Source: Acholoe squamosa (Eukaryota > Annelida > Polychaeta > Phyllodocida > Polynoidae). Taken from it: a stretch of 64,000 nt of DNA. The position numbers and the translations under genes are program-made. The notes beneath the pieces were generated by a model. The model did no database searches. It was not told the DNA's origin and saw nothing but the letters and a program-made list of their open reading frames with translations. Shown here piece by piece: positions 1 through 12,424 of the stretch. The DNA is taken from positions 42,055,693-42,119,692 of the forward strand of contig OX439045.1 in the NCBI GenBank assembly GCA_949317995.1, written 5' to 3'. Position 1 is the stretch's first letter. Each line of letters starts with the position of its first letter.

Positions 1-35
1 GAGGTAGGGATAAGTTTCCAGAGATAACCTCGCCC

Positions 36-440
36 AAAAAGTTTGCAGGGTCTGTCAAACATACTGCAGCCCCTTAGAAAAAGAAAATGAAAACATCTTC
101 TAGATCATTTTTAACCATAGAACAGGTGGGAACCATTTATTTTTAGGTGCTCCATGATCTTCTCATCATAAAATGGTTCTAAACCTCTGGTTGAACTTTG
201 ATGGGGTCAAAGGCAAAATTCCCTGTATTCAACCTTGTACAAAAAATAATCATTTTAAAGGTCTAGCCAAGCCTGTTAAAATGGGCCCTTGTTTGTAAAG
301 ATCCTCCAGTAAATAGCTTCAGAATAAGCTTGCAAAGAAAGGAGAGTTTAACACTACCCAGATTCAGCTTTATCACAGTTTCACACCTCTCCTGCAGCAG
401 ACTTAGCAGTGGAGGTATTTCAGTGCCTACCTTGTGGATG
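36..440 (+). repeat. Dispersed repeat, copy 1 (second copy near 33.6-34.0 kb)
   Basis: This segment aligns along its length with 33,620-34,030 in the same orientation. Shared blocks include GGGTCTGTCAAACAT (GGGTCTGGCAAACAT in the other copy), AAGATCCTCCAGTAAATAGC, CTTGCAAAGAAAGGAGAGTT, and the stretch AGCTTTATCACAGTTTCACA. The copies are clearly diverged, with many indels. No coding potential was found. In the other copy the repeat lies inside an element with inverted termini, so this may be the inner part of a related element whose left end lies outside the window. Confidence 0.7.
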
Positions 441-2787
441 CCATCATTTCAGTTTAGCTCTTGGTAAGTCAAAAAAATGTGTTTCTGCTTTCCCGACCCT
501 GCAGAGCGAAATGAGGGCGGTAGGTTTTGAACTAATTCAGCCATCCACAAGTTGCTCCCACGAGTACTTGGAGCAATTTTTGGGCTGATTTCTGGGTAAA
601 CTTTAGGCCCAAGTATAACCTAAAACATAACATAACCTAAAACACAACTTCTCTTTGGCCCAAGGCTAGTATGGGAGGTAACGTATCAAAGGCCCAGGAC
701 AGTGTATATATGGAGCATCCAATTACTGAATGCTTGCTTCATGTCATGATTAATCTCTTGGTGACAGCCTCAAGACAGTATTTCTATCTCCATGAGTCAG
801 CACAGAGCTGGTGGATAAATCCCTATCACTGTCTTGGTGCATCATGCTTACTGCTTTGGGAACTCCATTCGGTCGCTGTGATGTATGGGGCAGCCATGGC
901 AAGTAGAGTCATAACAGCTGAATAAAATATACATCAAGATAAGAGATAACAAAACTGTAGGGGCCTTCCATGGAGATGACCTCTAAGAAATGATACCGAT
1001 GAAGACGGAATAATTGGTATTCCCTATACTAATTCTAAATAATATGTATTGTTCACAATGCCTTATGACATCGGCTGAATTATCAATGTTAGGCTAGCAA
1101 TTTCGTCACTACTTCTTCCATTACATGATATCAAAAGTCATCACCGTATTTTTTTTCCTGTCGATTTCTCTCCAGGACTACTGTTCCTTACTATCTCGCT
1201 AGCAGCATCCTTGCTACCAGTGTTGATATTCCTGCCACATTTGCTATGCTTTAATATTCAAAGAGATCATCAATATTAAAATGGCAGGGGTATTCTTTTT
1301 AGGTTGTCAGCTTAGGTGTGATTATCAGAGGGTTGGGGGGGGGGTAGTGTGTGAAGGTCGGCTTAGATCTGAGAAAGTTACCAGCCTTTGAGTTCTGACA
1401 CGACGAAGTAGTCCATGAAAAATACGTCAACATTAGACGGACGAAGCAGGCCACAGACGGCAACACCAGATGCAATTCTTAGCTCAACCGACCAGGTTTC
1501 CCTTTCCAGCCCTCTCTCTCTCCAGTCCTATCCCTATTCACGTTATGACTGTAACCTAAACCTGACCCTAACCTACAATGGCTTTTGGGCTTACCCTTAT
1601 CTTCATAATATCATATAGAATCGTTTAGACTATCCATGAGACTAGGCAAATAAATGGACACTTACGATTTTCGAAAAAAAAATGGTGAATGAGGCCCTAG
1701 TAGCGGCTTTCTCCCTTGCCCCTCCTGATAGACTCGATCATTCAACCCATAGATTTGGTCATCCATAGATGCGATTACTGCTGTGCTGGGCAAGCAGCAT
1801 TATTACCTGTCTAGCTTTTTGGACAAGCGGCTTTTAAAGATATGTAAAAAAGGGCTTAAAGATGCAATTTCAACTAAAATCACTTCTTGGGAAGTGATAA
1901 TTGAATTGTACTATTGTTAATGTTGCCTGTTCCCAAACAAATGGTGTATTCCATTTCGACATGCATGCTCCCTGTATGTGCAAATTTGAGACATCTAGAT
2001 GATCAATACCTAATTTCGATGGCGGGAAATGTAAAAGGATTTGAGTGTCGACTTACAGTAAAGATTCTGTACTACCTTGTGCATATTTTAACATGAAATA
2101 CATTGCACATGGTTTCAAAACCCTGGGAAAATGTAAAGAAAGGTATAACACATACAAATGTGACATGACTGAAAAATGACAAAACTTTAGTTGGGATACG
2201 ATCTTCAATGTCCAGAAACCACAGTCTCTCTGCTAACTTTTAATTACAATTAGTGGAGGTAAAATTGACCAAAGCACCTACCGGCAGGTACAGCTTAGCA
2301 AACAACTCGTAACTAACAGATAACCGTTATGATGCCTTCAGCTGAAGGTAAACAATATAAAGTATGGCAATAGTACAGTTCGATAATAACATTTTCAGAT
2401 TATCTGCTATGATTGATTGTTCTGTCATTGCATACTGATCTGCCGTGCCATTGATGTGTTAAATCATTGTATAAATAATGTGACTTCTAGAGTAATGCAG
2501 ACCCATAAGACTAGATTATAGCGGGGACTGACAAGAGGTCCTGCAGCCCCCTGTACCTTACACTAGATGGCAGTGGTCAGTTTAGTACATCCAGTGTTCA
2601 ATCTTCAGTTGGTGTTCAAACACAATACAGACATATTTGGTATGAAATTGAAGCTTACAGTATCAGTATTGCAGTGAGGTAGGGGTCATGTGCATTCTAA
2701 CCATTTAATTTGGACGATAAATCATCAAGCAATAAATTATATTTTTTGTTCTCCTGGCAGGTTGATACCCTTAGAACCATAGGCCCC
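441..2787. other. Non-coding stretch, nothing recognised
   Basis: About 2.3 kb without a supported gene. Open frames here are 60-84 codons, without recognisable domains or splice context. The only simple feature is a run of ten G at about 1,335-1,344. Confidence 0.5.
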
Positions 2788-3172
2788 TAAGGCCATTTAA
2801 TTATAATAACCTGGATTACAGATCCGCCACTGGGATTTTTGGCAAAATAGAAAAAAAAATAGATTTTTTTTTTGCTCTGGCCACTGGGATTTTTCAACAT
2901 TTTTGGTATAAAATATTAAAAAAGTCCATGGACGTGTGCAAATATCCAACAATTCTCTACCTTTCCAACATTGACTTCCTGAAAAAGTAATTTTGGTTGT
3001 CAAAATGTGACTTTGATAGTGGGAAAAGTGCATTTTGGGGGCAATGTAGGTGGATTTTTTTTTGCCTCTGGCCACTTACTTTTTGGTCCCTTTTTTATAT
3101 ATTTTTACTTTTGGCAACCCAAAATAGCTCAAGAAATTCTGTAATCCAAGTTATTATAATAACATGGCCTAA
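2788..3172. mobile_element. MITE-like inverted-repeat element
   Basis: Left arm 2,788-2,822 and right arm 3,138-3,172 are about 35-bp inverted copies (GGATTACAGA inward, TTAGGCC outward, TTATAATAAC between) with a few mismatches. A second inner pair of similar blocks, both containing CTCTGGCCACT or its complement next to T runs, suggests longer imperfect arms. No ORF of interest. It abuts a (TA)n tract on the right, so a target duplication cannot be read. Confidence 0.6.
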
Positions 3173-3173
3173 A

Positions 3174-3175
<2 letters not shown>

Positions 3176-3227
<52 letters not shown>
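3176..3227. repeat. (TA)n microsatellite
   Basis: About 26 uninterrupted TA units. The Ile-Tyr-rich ORFs crossing it on both strands are by-products of the repeat. Confidence 0.97.
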
Positions 3228-3229
<2 letters not shown>

Positions 3230-3398
3230 ACAAGAGCTGCACATGTATATGCATGTGATTGCTAAGTGTAATGGCAAGATGGTGAATTAATGTTAAGAAA
3301 ATAACAAGAAAGTATAGTGAAATGGCATAGAATGTTTGAAATGAAGGGACAAAAATAGTCCTGAAAAAATTAGCCATTTTTCTCAGGATGGGCATAAT

Positions 3399-3838
3399 AT
3401 TTAACTCGAAGAGTGAGTTATAAGAGCCGGTTGAAAACAAAACAAGGTTTTCAGTGCCTCAGTAAAGGTGGGGAAAAAGGGAGGGGCAGGATTTAAAATT
3501 TGCAAATACACTGTTAAATGATGCAATAAACTTCACAATTTGAACATGGAATTGGAGATTAGAATGTCTATTTTATGATATGGAAAGAGTGAAGTTGTTT
3601 TCTTTTTTACTTTCTTAAATATCCTGTCATGAGTGCATACAAGTCATTCACAGTTTGTGTCCAGTTTTTGTCCAGTCCTCCTTTGAATGGAGGTTCAAAG
3701 GGAGGCTGGTGGTGTGAATAGTTCCCTGTTATACAAACGTACAAAGTACATATCATTGTAGTGGTGACTGATGAGAAAACAAAGAAGAAAATCGGCTTTT
3801 TGAGTTACCTGTAATGCACATTGCTATCCTATATTATC
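3399..3838 (+). repeat. Dispersed repeat family, copy A
   Basis: The left end (TGAGTTATAAGAGCCGG) and right end (GAGTTACCTGTAATGCACAT) recur in the same order at 9,593-10,396 and 27,985-28,998. The outermost bases form a short inverted repeat (TAACTC-AAAG against CTTTTTGAGTTA), which suggests a non-autonomous DNA transposon. The interiors differ strongly in length (about 440, 800 and 1,010 bp), so the grouping is tentative. Confidence 0.45.
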
Positions 3839-5190
3839 ATATACCGATTCCCCGCTGTCACTCAGAATTGTGCCCAGCAACTCAGATACTAGATAACAGT
3901 TCTTCATTACCAATGCATAAATACAAAAGACCTACTCTTGCTATGATATCTATCAAATATCAACTGATTTGCATCTACATTCTCTTACTTCAAAGGTGAT
4001 ACATACAGCCCCTAAGAGGCTTTAGTTATGTCTTTAGTAATATCGTAATGATCTACACCCAAAATGATGCCTGCCTGATGTAACTTTATACAACCTGATT
4101 GAGCGCTACACTATTTCTTTCCTGTTGCCGTGTTTTGGCCGATCTGAAAAACGTACATGTATGATTTCTGCCAATAAACTTGTTAAAACTCAAACTCAAA
4201 CTCATGAATTTAGATCTATAATTTAGGGTACTTTGACACATCTCTGAACATGTGGCTCCTATTCGAGCACATCCCCCCCTTAGACAATTTTGGCTATTTT
4301 GAAATAAACATTGTGTATCATCATAAAATTGGGAAAAAATCGGAATATCAATACCAAAAATCGTGATAATCGAAATCGACAATGATATCCCGACACATCA
4401 CCCTGTAACAAATTCGAATAGTAAAAGAATATTCTCCTTTAGTGAACGAACATTCCATATCTGAGTATCTTTGTACTTTATCCCAGCCAAAGTGATAAAC
4501 TTTATACTGTTGGGAGACCCCCACAACACAAGGCAGGCTACAAGAAGAGCACTGTTGCTATTAGCAGCTGCTAGCAGTTTCACATTACTTCATGTGTAAT
4601 CTTAAGCGAGTCTCATAGAACAGAAACTCCAAACCACAAGCATCCTCCTCCTGTTGATTATGCTGTGGCTGTTATTCTGTAGGTCTGCTAATTCCCCATT
4701 TTGATATTTTGTATCATGATATTTCTCAGCAATGGTGTATTTGGGGTGTTATACATTGTAGCTAGACCTTGGCCTACATTTCAAAGCATTGTTTTATGTT
4801 TCCTTTGTTAAATCGTATTGCCTGTTGTTACACAGAAAATGTAAAACATTCTTCTCTCTGAGAGTCCAAGAGCTGCTCAAGATACCTTTACTTTTGTTTT
4901 GATAAGCAAAAGGTTTGAAGGTGCATTCGGGTGTTGGATTTTCTGCTAAGTACGGAAATGAAATCTTACTAAAGATTTCTTGGTGTGTTATCTGACAGAT
5001 TTATGTCAAATCAGGATCCCTCCTTTTTTTTGACTGGAATGGAATTCCTTTCTTTTAGAGGTGCAATTAATTTTATATTCACACTGTTCTCAAATATTCC
5101 CTGAAGGCTCCACAGTTATATCTGGATTGATAGAAACGATATTATATGTTCAATAAATCAGCATTTTTTACAAAGAATACATAACACTAT
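3839..5190. other. Non-coding stretch, nothing recognised
   Basis: AT-rich sequence without recognisable genes or tandem repeats. Short ORFs up to 98 codons have no identifiable domain. Confidence 0.45.
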
Positions 5191-5194
5191 GGGG

Positions 5195-5710
5195 ATTCTT
5201 AACATAGATTTTGATCTAGAAGGAATTTTCCATTTCTGTTTTTAGTTTTGGGTTTTTGGTGAATATCCCCGAAAATTGGTATAAAAATCTGCAAATTTTG
5301 ATTATTGGAATGGTTGCCATGGCAACCAGGAATAGGCATATAGGTTGATTTCTACTAAAAATGGTGCATTTTAAATGAGACCATCGGGCCTCCCTAGCCC
5401 ACTTAAAAGGGTCTATTTCTCCTCTTACCTATCCCCTCGGATGTGTGTGGTGCACATATATATGCGTTGGCACTGACACATTCTAATGTGAAATTGTGTA
5501 ATGTCGTTCTCACCATAAATATGACCTTAGCTGTCAAAATGCCGTTAAACACCTATTACTCATTCACTCAAATGAGACCATTGAATTCTGCATAAAAAAT
5601 TAGCATAACATATTTTTATAATAATTTTAGAGTAATTTTGCCTCTCCAATGCCACCTGGTGGCCAGATGGGGAATTAAAAATCCCCCGTGGAGGGGTGTT
5701 TTACCTTGAT
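5195..5710 (+). repeat. Dispersed repeat related to 14.23-14.54 kb, split by a retroposon
   Basis: Contains TTTTGATCTAGAAGGAATTT, a GTTGCCATGGCAAC-type palindrome and a CACCTGGTGG block. Similar elements occur in the same order at 14,239-14,540 (TTTTGATCTAGAAATGGCAT, TTTCCATGGCAAC, CACCCTAGTGG). The retroposon at 5,385-5,569 interrupts it; removing that insertion rejoins AAATGAGACCAT to the following sequence. Confidence 0.45.
5385..5569 (+). mobile_element. Short retroposon (SINE-like), copy 1, with 12-bp target duplication
   Basis: This is a ~185-bp unit starting near GGGCCTCCCTAGCCCACTTA and ending TTAAACACCTATTACTCATT plus a degenerate (ACTC)n tail. It is flanked by AAATGAGACCAT on both sides (5,373-5,384 and 5,570-5,581), as expected for target-primed retrotransposition. 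Copies 2 (7,606-7,788, minus) and 3 (26,974-27,155, plus) carry their own different duplications. No tRNA A/B box was found, so it may be a non-autonomous LINE 3' derivative instead of a tRNA SINE. Tails of the ACTC type are common for retroposons of marine invertebrates. Confidence 0.85.
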
Positions 5711-6645
5711 GGGTCACAATTTACTTATTGCTGTAAATCCACCTTCTTGGTTACAGTACTCGTGTAAATACAGTAGATTATACTGTAGAATTACAGGAAT
5801 CCACATCTGATGACTTTTCCCTCAGATCATCAGGCATGACCTGCAAGTACTATGCCCACAATACCATCGTAAAGAGAAACTTGCAGTAGGGGTAGAATGA
5901 GTGTATTGAGAGTCAGGTATTCAAATATTTTGGTCTGAATGACAAGGGCAGAGAGTCCCATGAATGAGTATGGTTCTTACCAGCAGCATTCAATGCGGCC
6001 TATCTGGAAATAATTTGATTTGCTGGATGCATGGGATTAGGGTGCAGATTGGATGCCGATATAGTCCTCTAGACCCTTTGTCCTGCTGGAGAAAGGCAAG
6101 GCGCAACAGAAAATATGTACAGCCTAGCCACGTAAGATTATATTGAAACTCAGGACAATGAGCTCTGGATCAATAAGTGTTCTTCCTTGACCCTTTTGTA
6201 ATAATCTGTGTTTGTTTGCCGTCATCAGGGGCATAGGAAAAAAAGGGGGGGGGCAGGGGGGCCCGGGCCCCCTCAATCATAAAGGAGGGGGGGCTGAGTA
6301 GTCTGCCTCCCCCTATTTGCAAAGAATTCATAATAAATTGGACAAGAAGCTAAAACTTTGCATCTCAAATTAGATGAATATAGTAATAAAATACGGAAAA
6401 TGGGGGCCTGAGCCTCAGATCAGATATAAAAATACCTATACAAATTGTATATAAGTATATATAGGCGTCATCACACTTGGGCTGACAGTTTAAGGTGGTT
6501 GTGGTGGGGCCCATGCTGGGCCTGCCCCCACCCCCATGGGGATTTGCTTCCTACGCCTCTGGTCATGCTTTACAGCTTTACTCTCCAAAGCTGCATTTAT
6601 GTATCATGTGCATGGTGCACCTTTATGATGGTGAGTTATTCATCA
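5711..6645. other. Non-coding stretch with G/C runs
   Basis: No supported gene. A G/C-run cluster lies at 6,241-6,316 (GGGGGGGCAGGGGGGCCCGG and nearby AGGAGGGGGG and CCTCCCCC), seen in the sequence but of no assigned function. Confidence 0.45.
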
Positions 6646-6769
6646 GGAGGTCATTTCTTAAGGTACTACGATCACTGGCAGCCCTACGACTACAAATGCC
6701 AGTGCAATTTCTGCAAGGATTTTGGTACGACTTAAAGGATCCAGTCGTAGTATGTTAAGAAATGGCCTC
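6646..6769. mobile_element. Small MITE, copy 1
   Basis: About 124 bp bounded by imperfect ~30-bp inverted repeats: GGAGGTCATTTCTTAAGGTA on the left and the complement of GGAGGCCATTTCTTAACATA on the right, both followed inward by TACTACGA. Related ends recur at 59,625-59,730. No target duplication could be read with confidence. Confidence 0.6.
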
Positions 6770-7594
6770 CAGCGCTGCCTTGTTGGACCATGACAATAAG
6801 TAATATACACCTAGTCTAGAATAAGTAGAATGATGAGATGTGGCTAAAAGTTAATGCAGCCCAGACCTAGCATGTCCCAGCCCATACCAATGATCAAAAT
6901 CAATAGCACCAAGCATTCAATCATAAAAAGGAACTATTCTTTTAAGAAATACTATTAGGGACAAGTAATCTCGGAAATTAGGCTCAATTCAATTCAGTTC
7001 AATACATGCACTAATAATGTCTGTTTCTGGTCAACAGGGTGACTATTTTGAGGGATTTCTTTTCCCGAGAGTGAGCAAAGCACCTCTCCAGTCACATGTA
7101 GGTGTACAGCTGCAGATGTGTGGTCTAAGTACTTCAAAACGTCCATTTGCCTTGACTTCTAAAGGGCAATACCATAGTTAGAGCAAACAGCCATTTTGAT
7201 AAGAAACATGGCATTTACTAAGACTCATGAAAACGAAATAGATCAGTAATTTGTTGTTGAAAGAGACTCACCTGGTAAAAACCACAGGTCTGTACGTATG
7301 AAGGATCCCATTACTCAGGAAAGTAGTACTGCCTCAGCTCACTCTAAAGTAACCAGATACTTATAGATGCAACTGGGTGATCTGCGATGGGCAGCCACTT
7401 CCAGTACATCTACTTCCACTTTTCCTAACGGAAGTGCATAATGGAAGCCATCTTGTCACATGACTGGCGCTGCAGGCAAGGGTGTCATCACTAACACATG
7501 GCCACCGTAATGGCCCGTTTAAGCACCTTGACATTTATAGATATCACTGCCGAAGTACCTTTCTTGTACGCAAATGATACAAGGTCTCAAGTGT
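6770..7594. other. Non-coding stretch, nothing recognised
   Basis: No gene, tandem repeat or inverted repeat was recognised. Confidence 0.4.
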
Positions 7595-7605
7595 ATGGGG
7601 AAAGT

Positions 7606-7788
7606 GAGTGAGTGAGTAATAGATGTTTAACACCATTTCGACAGCTAAGGTCATATTCATGGTGAGAACTACATTACACAATTTCACAGAGGAATGTGTC
7701 AGTGCCTGCACATATGTGCACCACACACATTCCGAGGGATAGGAAAGAGGAGATATAGACCCTTTTAAGTGGGCTAGGGAAGCCCTGG
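7606..7788 (-). mobile_element. Short retroposon (SINE-like), copy 2, with 11-bp target duplication
   Basis: Minus-strand copy of the unit at 5,385-5,569. Read on the minus strand it starts GGCTTCCCTAGCCCACTTAA and ends TTACTCACTCACTCACTT. ATGGGGAAAGT flanks it on both sides (7,595-7,605 and 7,789-7,799). On the plus strand the tail appears as GTGAGTGAGTGAGTAATAGA. The copies are similar enough that insertion was probably fairly recent. Confidence 0.87.
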
Positions 7789-7810
7789 ATGGGGAAAGTC
7801 TAAGTTTTTA

Positions 7811-8977
7811 GTGTTTATCATTTATTTCAGCATTACTGTACCCGACATACCTCCCCTGATACCCCCCCCCCACCCCACCCCAAGTGCTTATTTGAATACC
7901 AGTCACTTTATTAGGCCATTGCGGTATGTATGCCTGTGTCGCCTACATCCACACACCCCATATGCCTGGACATTTCCCGTGCTGTGGATGTGTGCTTCCT
8001 GTGGGCTTAATAGACTTCCTGTTGGAAGGACAGCTGGGACTAGGGTGGGTGTGATGTGGTTTGTAAACCTGCCAACAGGTGTCACCAACAGCAGTAGTGG
8101 ATGTGTGAAGATGAATGGGACAGCAATTCAGTACTGCACCTGTGGGACCGTTGGTCAATCTGATAATGGAACAGGGACTTTTCTTTATTGACATCTTACA
8201 ATATGCTACTGAATCAGGAAATACAGTACCATTTTCTAGCAAGTCATCTTTTCTCATATTCTCTTGAATCTGCACATATCTATAATGACTACACTGATTT
8301 TATGCAAGTGGTATACTTGTAATTAACAGCATGTCAAAAGTCATTCTCTGGTTTAGAAAATACATGTCGATGTTTTGGTTACGTAAAATAGGAATGCAAA
8401 AACAGCTGCCATTCACTGATTTATTTCTGTTCAAAACTACAAAAAAGGTACTGCAGAGAAAGGAGGTGCAGTTTCACCAATAGGTGCTAGGTATTCTTTT
8501 GTGGCACGAAACACGTTCAGCTCACCAAGGCTTACTAGATTGACTATTTGGTTGAGAAGATAATTGTGACTAATGAGCTTTATCACTTTAGGTGGTTAGC
8601 TCATGTGGTACTTAGCAGTGGCTCCAGAGTGGTGAGGGTGGTGCCTTGAGGAACACCACTGATTGAGGAACACCATTGACTTTTACATGGAGTATCACCA
8701 GTTGGTAATATTACAAACTTGTACCACTGCTTTAAATGTTAAGTGGGTGTACCTAGCAAGAGTGTTTTGCCTTTTGCCATGTGTTGTACAAGCTCCAATT
8801 CTCACTGGTCAGCTAAAGGCCTGGGACCCAACAGCTCGTCGGACTCGGTACCACAGTGCAGTTGGTACCCAAAACTAATCTGAGTACTTCCCCCCTCCCC
8901 ACCCCATTTCTAGTTTGGCAGACAATCAAGCCACACTTTTATACCCTAGATGTAGCATTTACAAAAGAGCAAAATTA
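7811..8977. other. Non-coding stretch with C-run
   Basis: Holds a C-run (about 7,862-7,870) and a 126-codon open frame at 7,811-8,191 that shows no recognisable domain; its first third is driven by proline codons from the C-run. No host gene is supported. Confidence 0.4.
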
Positions 8978-9085
8978 GACCTTAAGTGGTCATTTTGACC
9001 TCCTAAAGTAGTTCTTTTAGGTTTTGCCAACCTGAGAACCTAAAGTCGTCACCACTGACTAGTTTCGGATCTTCCAGGTTTTCAG
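8978..9085 (+). repeat. Dispersed repeat pair, copy 1 (other at 17,643-17,734)
   Basis: Shares TAAAGTCGTCACCACTGACT followed by AGTTTCGGA and CCAGGTTTT with 17,643-17,734. Each copy also contains an upstream GTGGTCATTTTGACC or GTCGTCATTTTGACCACC block, so the unit carries an internal degenerate repeat. Confidence 0.7.
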
Positions 9086-9364
9086 TGTCTGTGAATGATA
9101 GTTTTTATTGATAAGCATTCACACGTTTTAGGTGGTGCAATTTAGAATCCCTCTGGGTCCTCTCTGCATTGACAACACAGCAGGGAGTCCTGTTTGGGAA
9201 TTGGGTACATTCAAGTTGACTGGCTTATCTCATATAATTGTGTACGTTCAACTTTATCCTTATAGTTTCTCATTATTATCCTATAATTCTTGACAATTGC
9301 ACTATTGAAGAACTGATTGCATTATATCGTTGCATTTGAACCTATACCCACAAACACCCACAGT

Positions 9365-9434
9365 CCACTTGGCCTCTGTCGCAAAAATTCATATAGGAAA
9401 TGTATGGCTAAATCGCTCGACAGAGGCCAAGTGG
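9365..9434. mobile_element. 70-bp hairpin / minimal MITE
   Basis: Perfect 17-bp inverted repeats, CCACTTGGCCTCTGTCG and its complement, separated by 36 bp. One more outward step pairs with a mismatch (AGT against GCT). CCACTTGGC also begins the unrelated-looking MITE at 29,042-29,385, a possible shared terminal signature. Confidence 0.7.
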
Positions 9435-9592
9435 GCTATCGATATAATGTCATCTAGTTGTAAATAGTAGAAAAAATATCATGAATAAATATCTTTCCCA
9501 GTGTCACCATAGTCTGCATCAGTTCAAATTCATTGAATTATACTAACATGCAACCATTAATCTCTATACCCTTTATCTATTCATTAACTCGG

Positions 9593-10396
9593 AAAGAGTT
9601 ATAGGAGACGACTAGGGTCCTCTCATTTTCAGTCATTTTGATGGTGCAAATATGTTTAAAAAAAAAAAGATGGAAATTTTATATATAAGAGGCAGAATTA
9701 CTAATGAATTTGTAGTGTCATTAAAGGAGGAGGGGTCTTGCAGGAAAAGGTATTTCAGTACCAACTATTGTAAATTTTGAGTAATTGTCTATATTCTACA
9801 GAGTCAGTTGGTTGGCAGCCATAAGACACTTTTTGCCTCCAATGGTGAAGGTATATGATGTTGATCCATGTATTAACTTTCCCACCTTTTTTGGCAATAT
9901 GGTGCGAATAGCACAGTATTGGTGGGAGTTATGCAAATAGTGGCTTTGTGGTGCGAATAACCTGGGTGAGTAGCATCTGGTCTTCCTCCAAGCAGATGTC
10001 TTGTGAAAGTATAGGACTATAACACTATTTAACACCTGCTTGGAGTTGGTTCCTGTCTGTGAATGGGAGTGCTGATGTCAAATCACAAGCTAGACTTGCT
10101 TAAGGCTATTGATTTTAATTTTGGAGAAACATTGTAATGGAAAAGACTATCAAGTATAAAGGGGCCAGAGCTTTGGGACAGTAGAGAGTCTAACTAACCT
10201 GCTAACTGCAATTACCTTAAATTCTCTGATACAAGCAACATTACCTGCATTACTGACCTTGCAATAAACTACAATTTTGATTTGATTAGAATGTGATATG
10301 AACCTCAAATCAAAGAATTTATGTACATAACATCTGCCAAAAAATTTAAATTTTATTTCTTTTCGAGTTACAAGCAATGCACATTGCTGCCCTATA
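9593..10396 (+). repeat. Dispersed repeat family, copy B
   Basis: Left end TTAACTCGGAAAGAGTTATA and right end CGAGTTACAAGCAATGCACA correspond to the ends at 3,399-3,838 and 27,985-28,998. The interior is mostly unalignable by eye, so an internal insertion or chance pairing of solitary ends cannot be excluded. Confidence 0.4.
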
Positions 10397-10565
10397 TTTT
10401 CCCATATAATTGATCACATCATTCATATTTATTCACTGCCCATGAAGATGGTTTAAGTTATGTGACACTGATATTTAAATACCTATTGCAGAAAGCTGCA
10501 CAGCAGAATAAGGATGTGCAGAGTTGAGGATCAAAATGAAGGGAAAATAAGGGAATGGGAGAAGG

Positions 10566-10797
10566 TACACCGAAAAAAATATTCTTACTTACTTGAGTCT
10601 TGATCCAGACTCAGGCAATATCGCCAAAAAGAGTATGATTTGTATGAGTATGATCCTTGGATGATACTCAGGCAGAGCCGGAGTACCACCGAAGGATCAG
10701 CCTCAGGATCTGCCAGAGCATCACCCCAGGGTCAGGCTGAGTCTCAAATTATACTCATTTTGACGACATTGCCTGTAAGAATATTTCTTCAGTGTAA
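10566..10797. mobile_element. MITE with TACAC termini
   Basis: Left end TACACCGAAAAAAATATTCT and the complement of the right end, TTACACTGAAGAAATATTCT, form ~22-bp terminal inverted repeats. A second inverted pair lies inside: GGCAATATCGCCAAAAAGAG against GGCAATGTCGTCAAAATGAG. The ends are consistent with insertion at TA, but a mariner assignment is not proven. Confidence 0.7.
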
Positions 10798-10946
10798 GGG
10801 AGTACTATACCAGCAAGGGAAATATAAGGGAGGTGGGAAGCAATGTAGCTTGTTCGTCCACCCTTCTTTGAGGACGTCATAGTTAATTTCAAGCGGCAGT
10901 ATCTGTCGCCTGCCTTGATTTGATTTCCATATTTGACCCATTTTTT

Positions 10947-10999
10947 AGGATGTGCCTTTTCTATTTATAGATACATCTATAAATAAAAAGGCACATCCT
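10947..10999. repeat. 53-bp near-perfect palindrome
   Basis: AGGATGTGCCTTTTCTATTT and its near-exact complement meet around a 2-bp centre (AC). Such a palindrome would extrude as a hairpin; it may be a collapsed MITE. Confidence 0.75.
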
Positions 11000-12424
11000 T
11001 CTTGGTGTTGGTTGGGGTGGGTAGCAGTGTCTGAAATTGGAAGATCACTTCTGCTCAGAAAAAAGCTATGTCAAGCTATATTATCTTTCCATTCTTTCTG
11101 TCAACTGATTCTTGACATAGATGTCCTTCCTATTTCATTTTCATTTTTTCAAAACTTGTATGGAAAAGGTATTTTCAGGAGGATCAAGTCAAACATACAT
11201 AACACAAGACCTATTCACCCATAGCCTCCCCTTACTCACCCTCAGAGTGTGTGGCCCAGGGGAGGGTGGCACTCACTATAGTAACCATGTGTGTACACAA
11301 CCCTTGTTAATGCGGAGCCGCACATTATTGGTATCACCAAAAATGCCCTGTTCTGGAGGTATGTCTTCATAATTGCTTGGAAATAAATGTATATAGTAGC
11401 CATCCGTCCATGAAACATTGATGAATGTGAGGGGAAGATGTTAGGTATGAACCTACCATAGTTATTTTTAGTTAGGGATAGATAGGTACACCATAATCCT
11501 TCTAGTTGGAATACTTAAAAAATTCTTTCGCCATTCAAAAGCCCTTTAAAAGGGTACCCCTTTTAGCTTAAATTAGGCCCAAAAGGACCCCTTTTAACGG
11601 GTCCAGGAAGGTCTGCTCATGGGTCCCAAAAGGTAACCCCTTCCCTGCTAGTTTGTATATGCAAATTGTATCCATAATTCCATGAGTGCCTCCCCCCCAG
11701 GGTGTGTGGTTGACCTATGTATAGCAAAGTATACAACTTGTAGTAACAGATACAATAAGAGTCCCCCCACCCACCCAACACACTCTTCCCTTGTAGACCA
11801 GAATGTTTGCCCTCACCCCCTCATTTTACTCTACTGTAGGGTGCTTCATAACAACCACAATTTGACTTGGTCACTTATAGGGGGTATTTCATGAATAAAA
11901 TGATGCAAATGAGTAAACTTGACATATGGAACATATGTAATTCTTTTCTGCACCTTTCTACCATGGCAACTTTTGAGAGGTTATGGATCTTAAATTGATT
12001 AGTTTGGAGATGAATGTTAAGGCGTTCAAGACATTAGCATTTGATATGACAGAGATAACATCATTATGCAGATTGTTGCAATAGATTTCTCAGACTCTCC
12101 CCTTTGCGCCTGACCACTTGGATTAGGTCTATTTTCATAATTTAATTTGTGCCAAACTTCCCTACCATGTCCACCCCTCTCGCCACCACCACCCAGGCAC
12201 ATACAGGGGGAGGTGGGGAATCTAGGGCCATTTTGGCATATGCATTATGTCCACAGGGGGGTACTTTAGAGGTCAAATTTAGTGTTATTTGGGGCAGAGA
12301 TAGTGGTAGTCCCAATGTGTACTAAGAAGGTGGTTCTTTTTCGCAGTGCACTAAAACTGCCAATATGGCAGGAGGATACATCTTGTTATGTCGGTCAATG
12401 CCCTGGAGGCATATGGGCTTGTGC
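11000..12424. other. Non-coding stretch, nothing recognised
   Basis: No supported gene. Open frames of 70-90 codons lack domains, and C-rich tracts near 11,690 and 11,765 explain some of their length. Confidence 0.4.

Noticed and set aside
7811-8191. 126-codon ORF with Asn-Gly and Cys residues near its end
   Set aside because: The N-terminal third comes from a poly-C tract and overlapping frames of similar length exist on the other strand.
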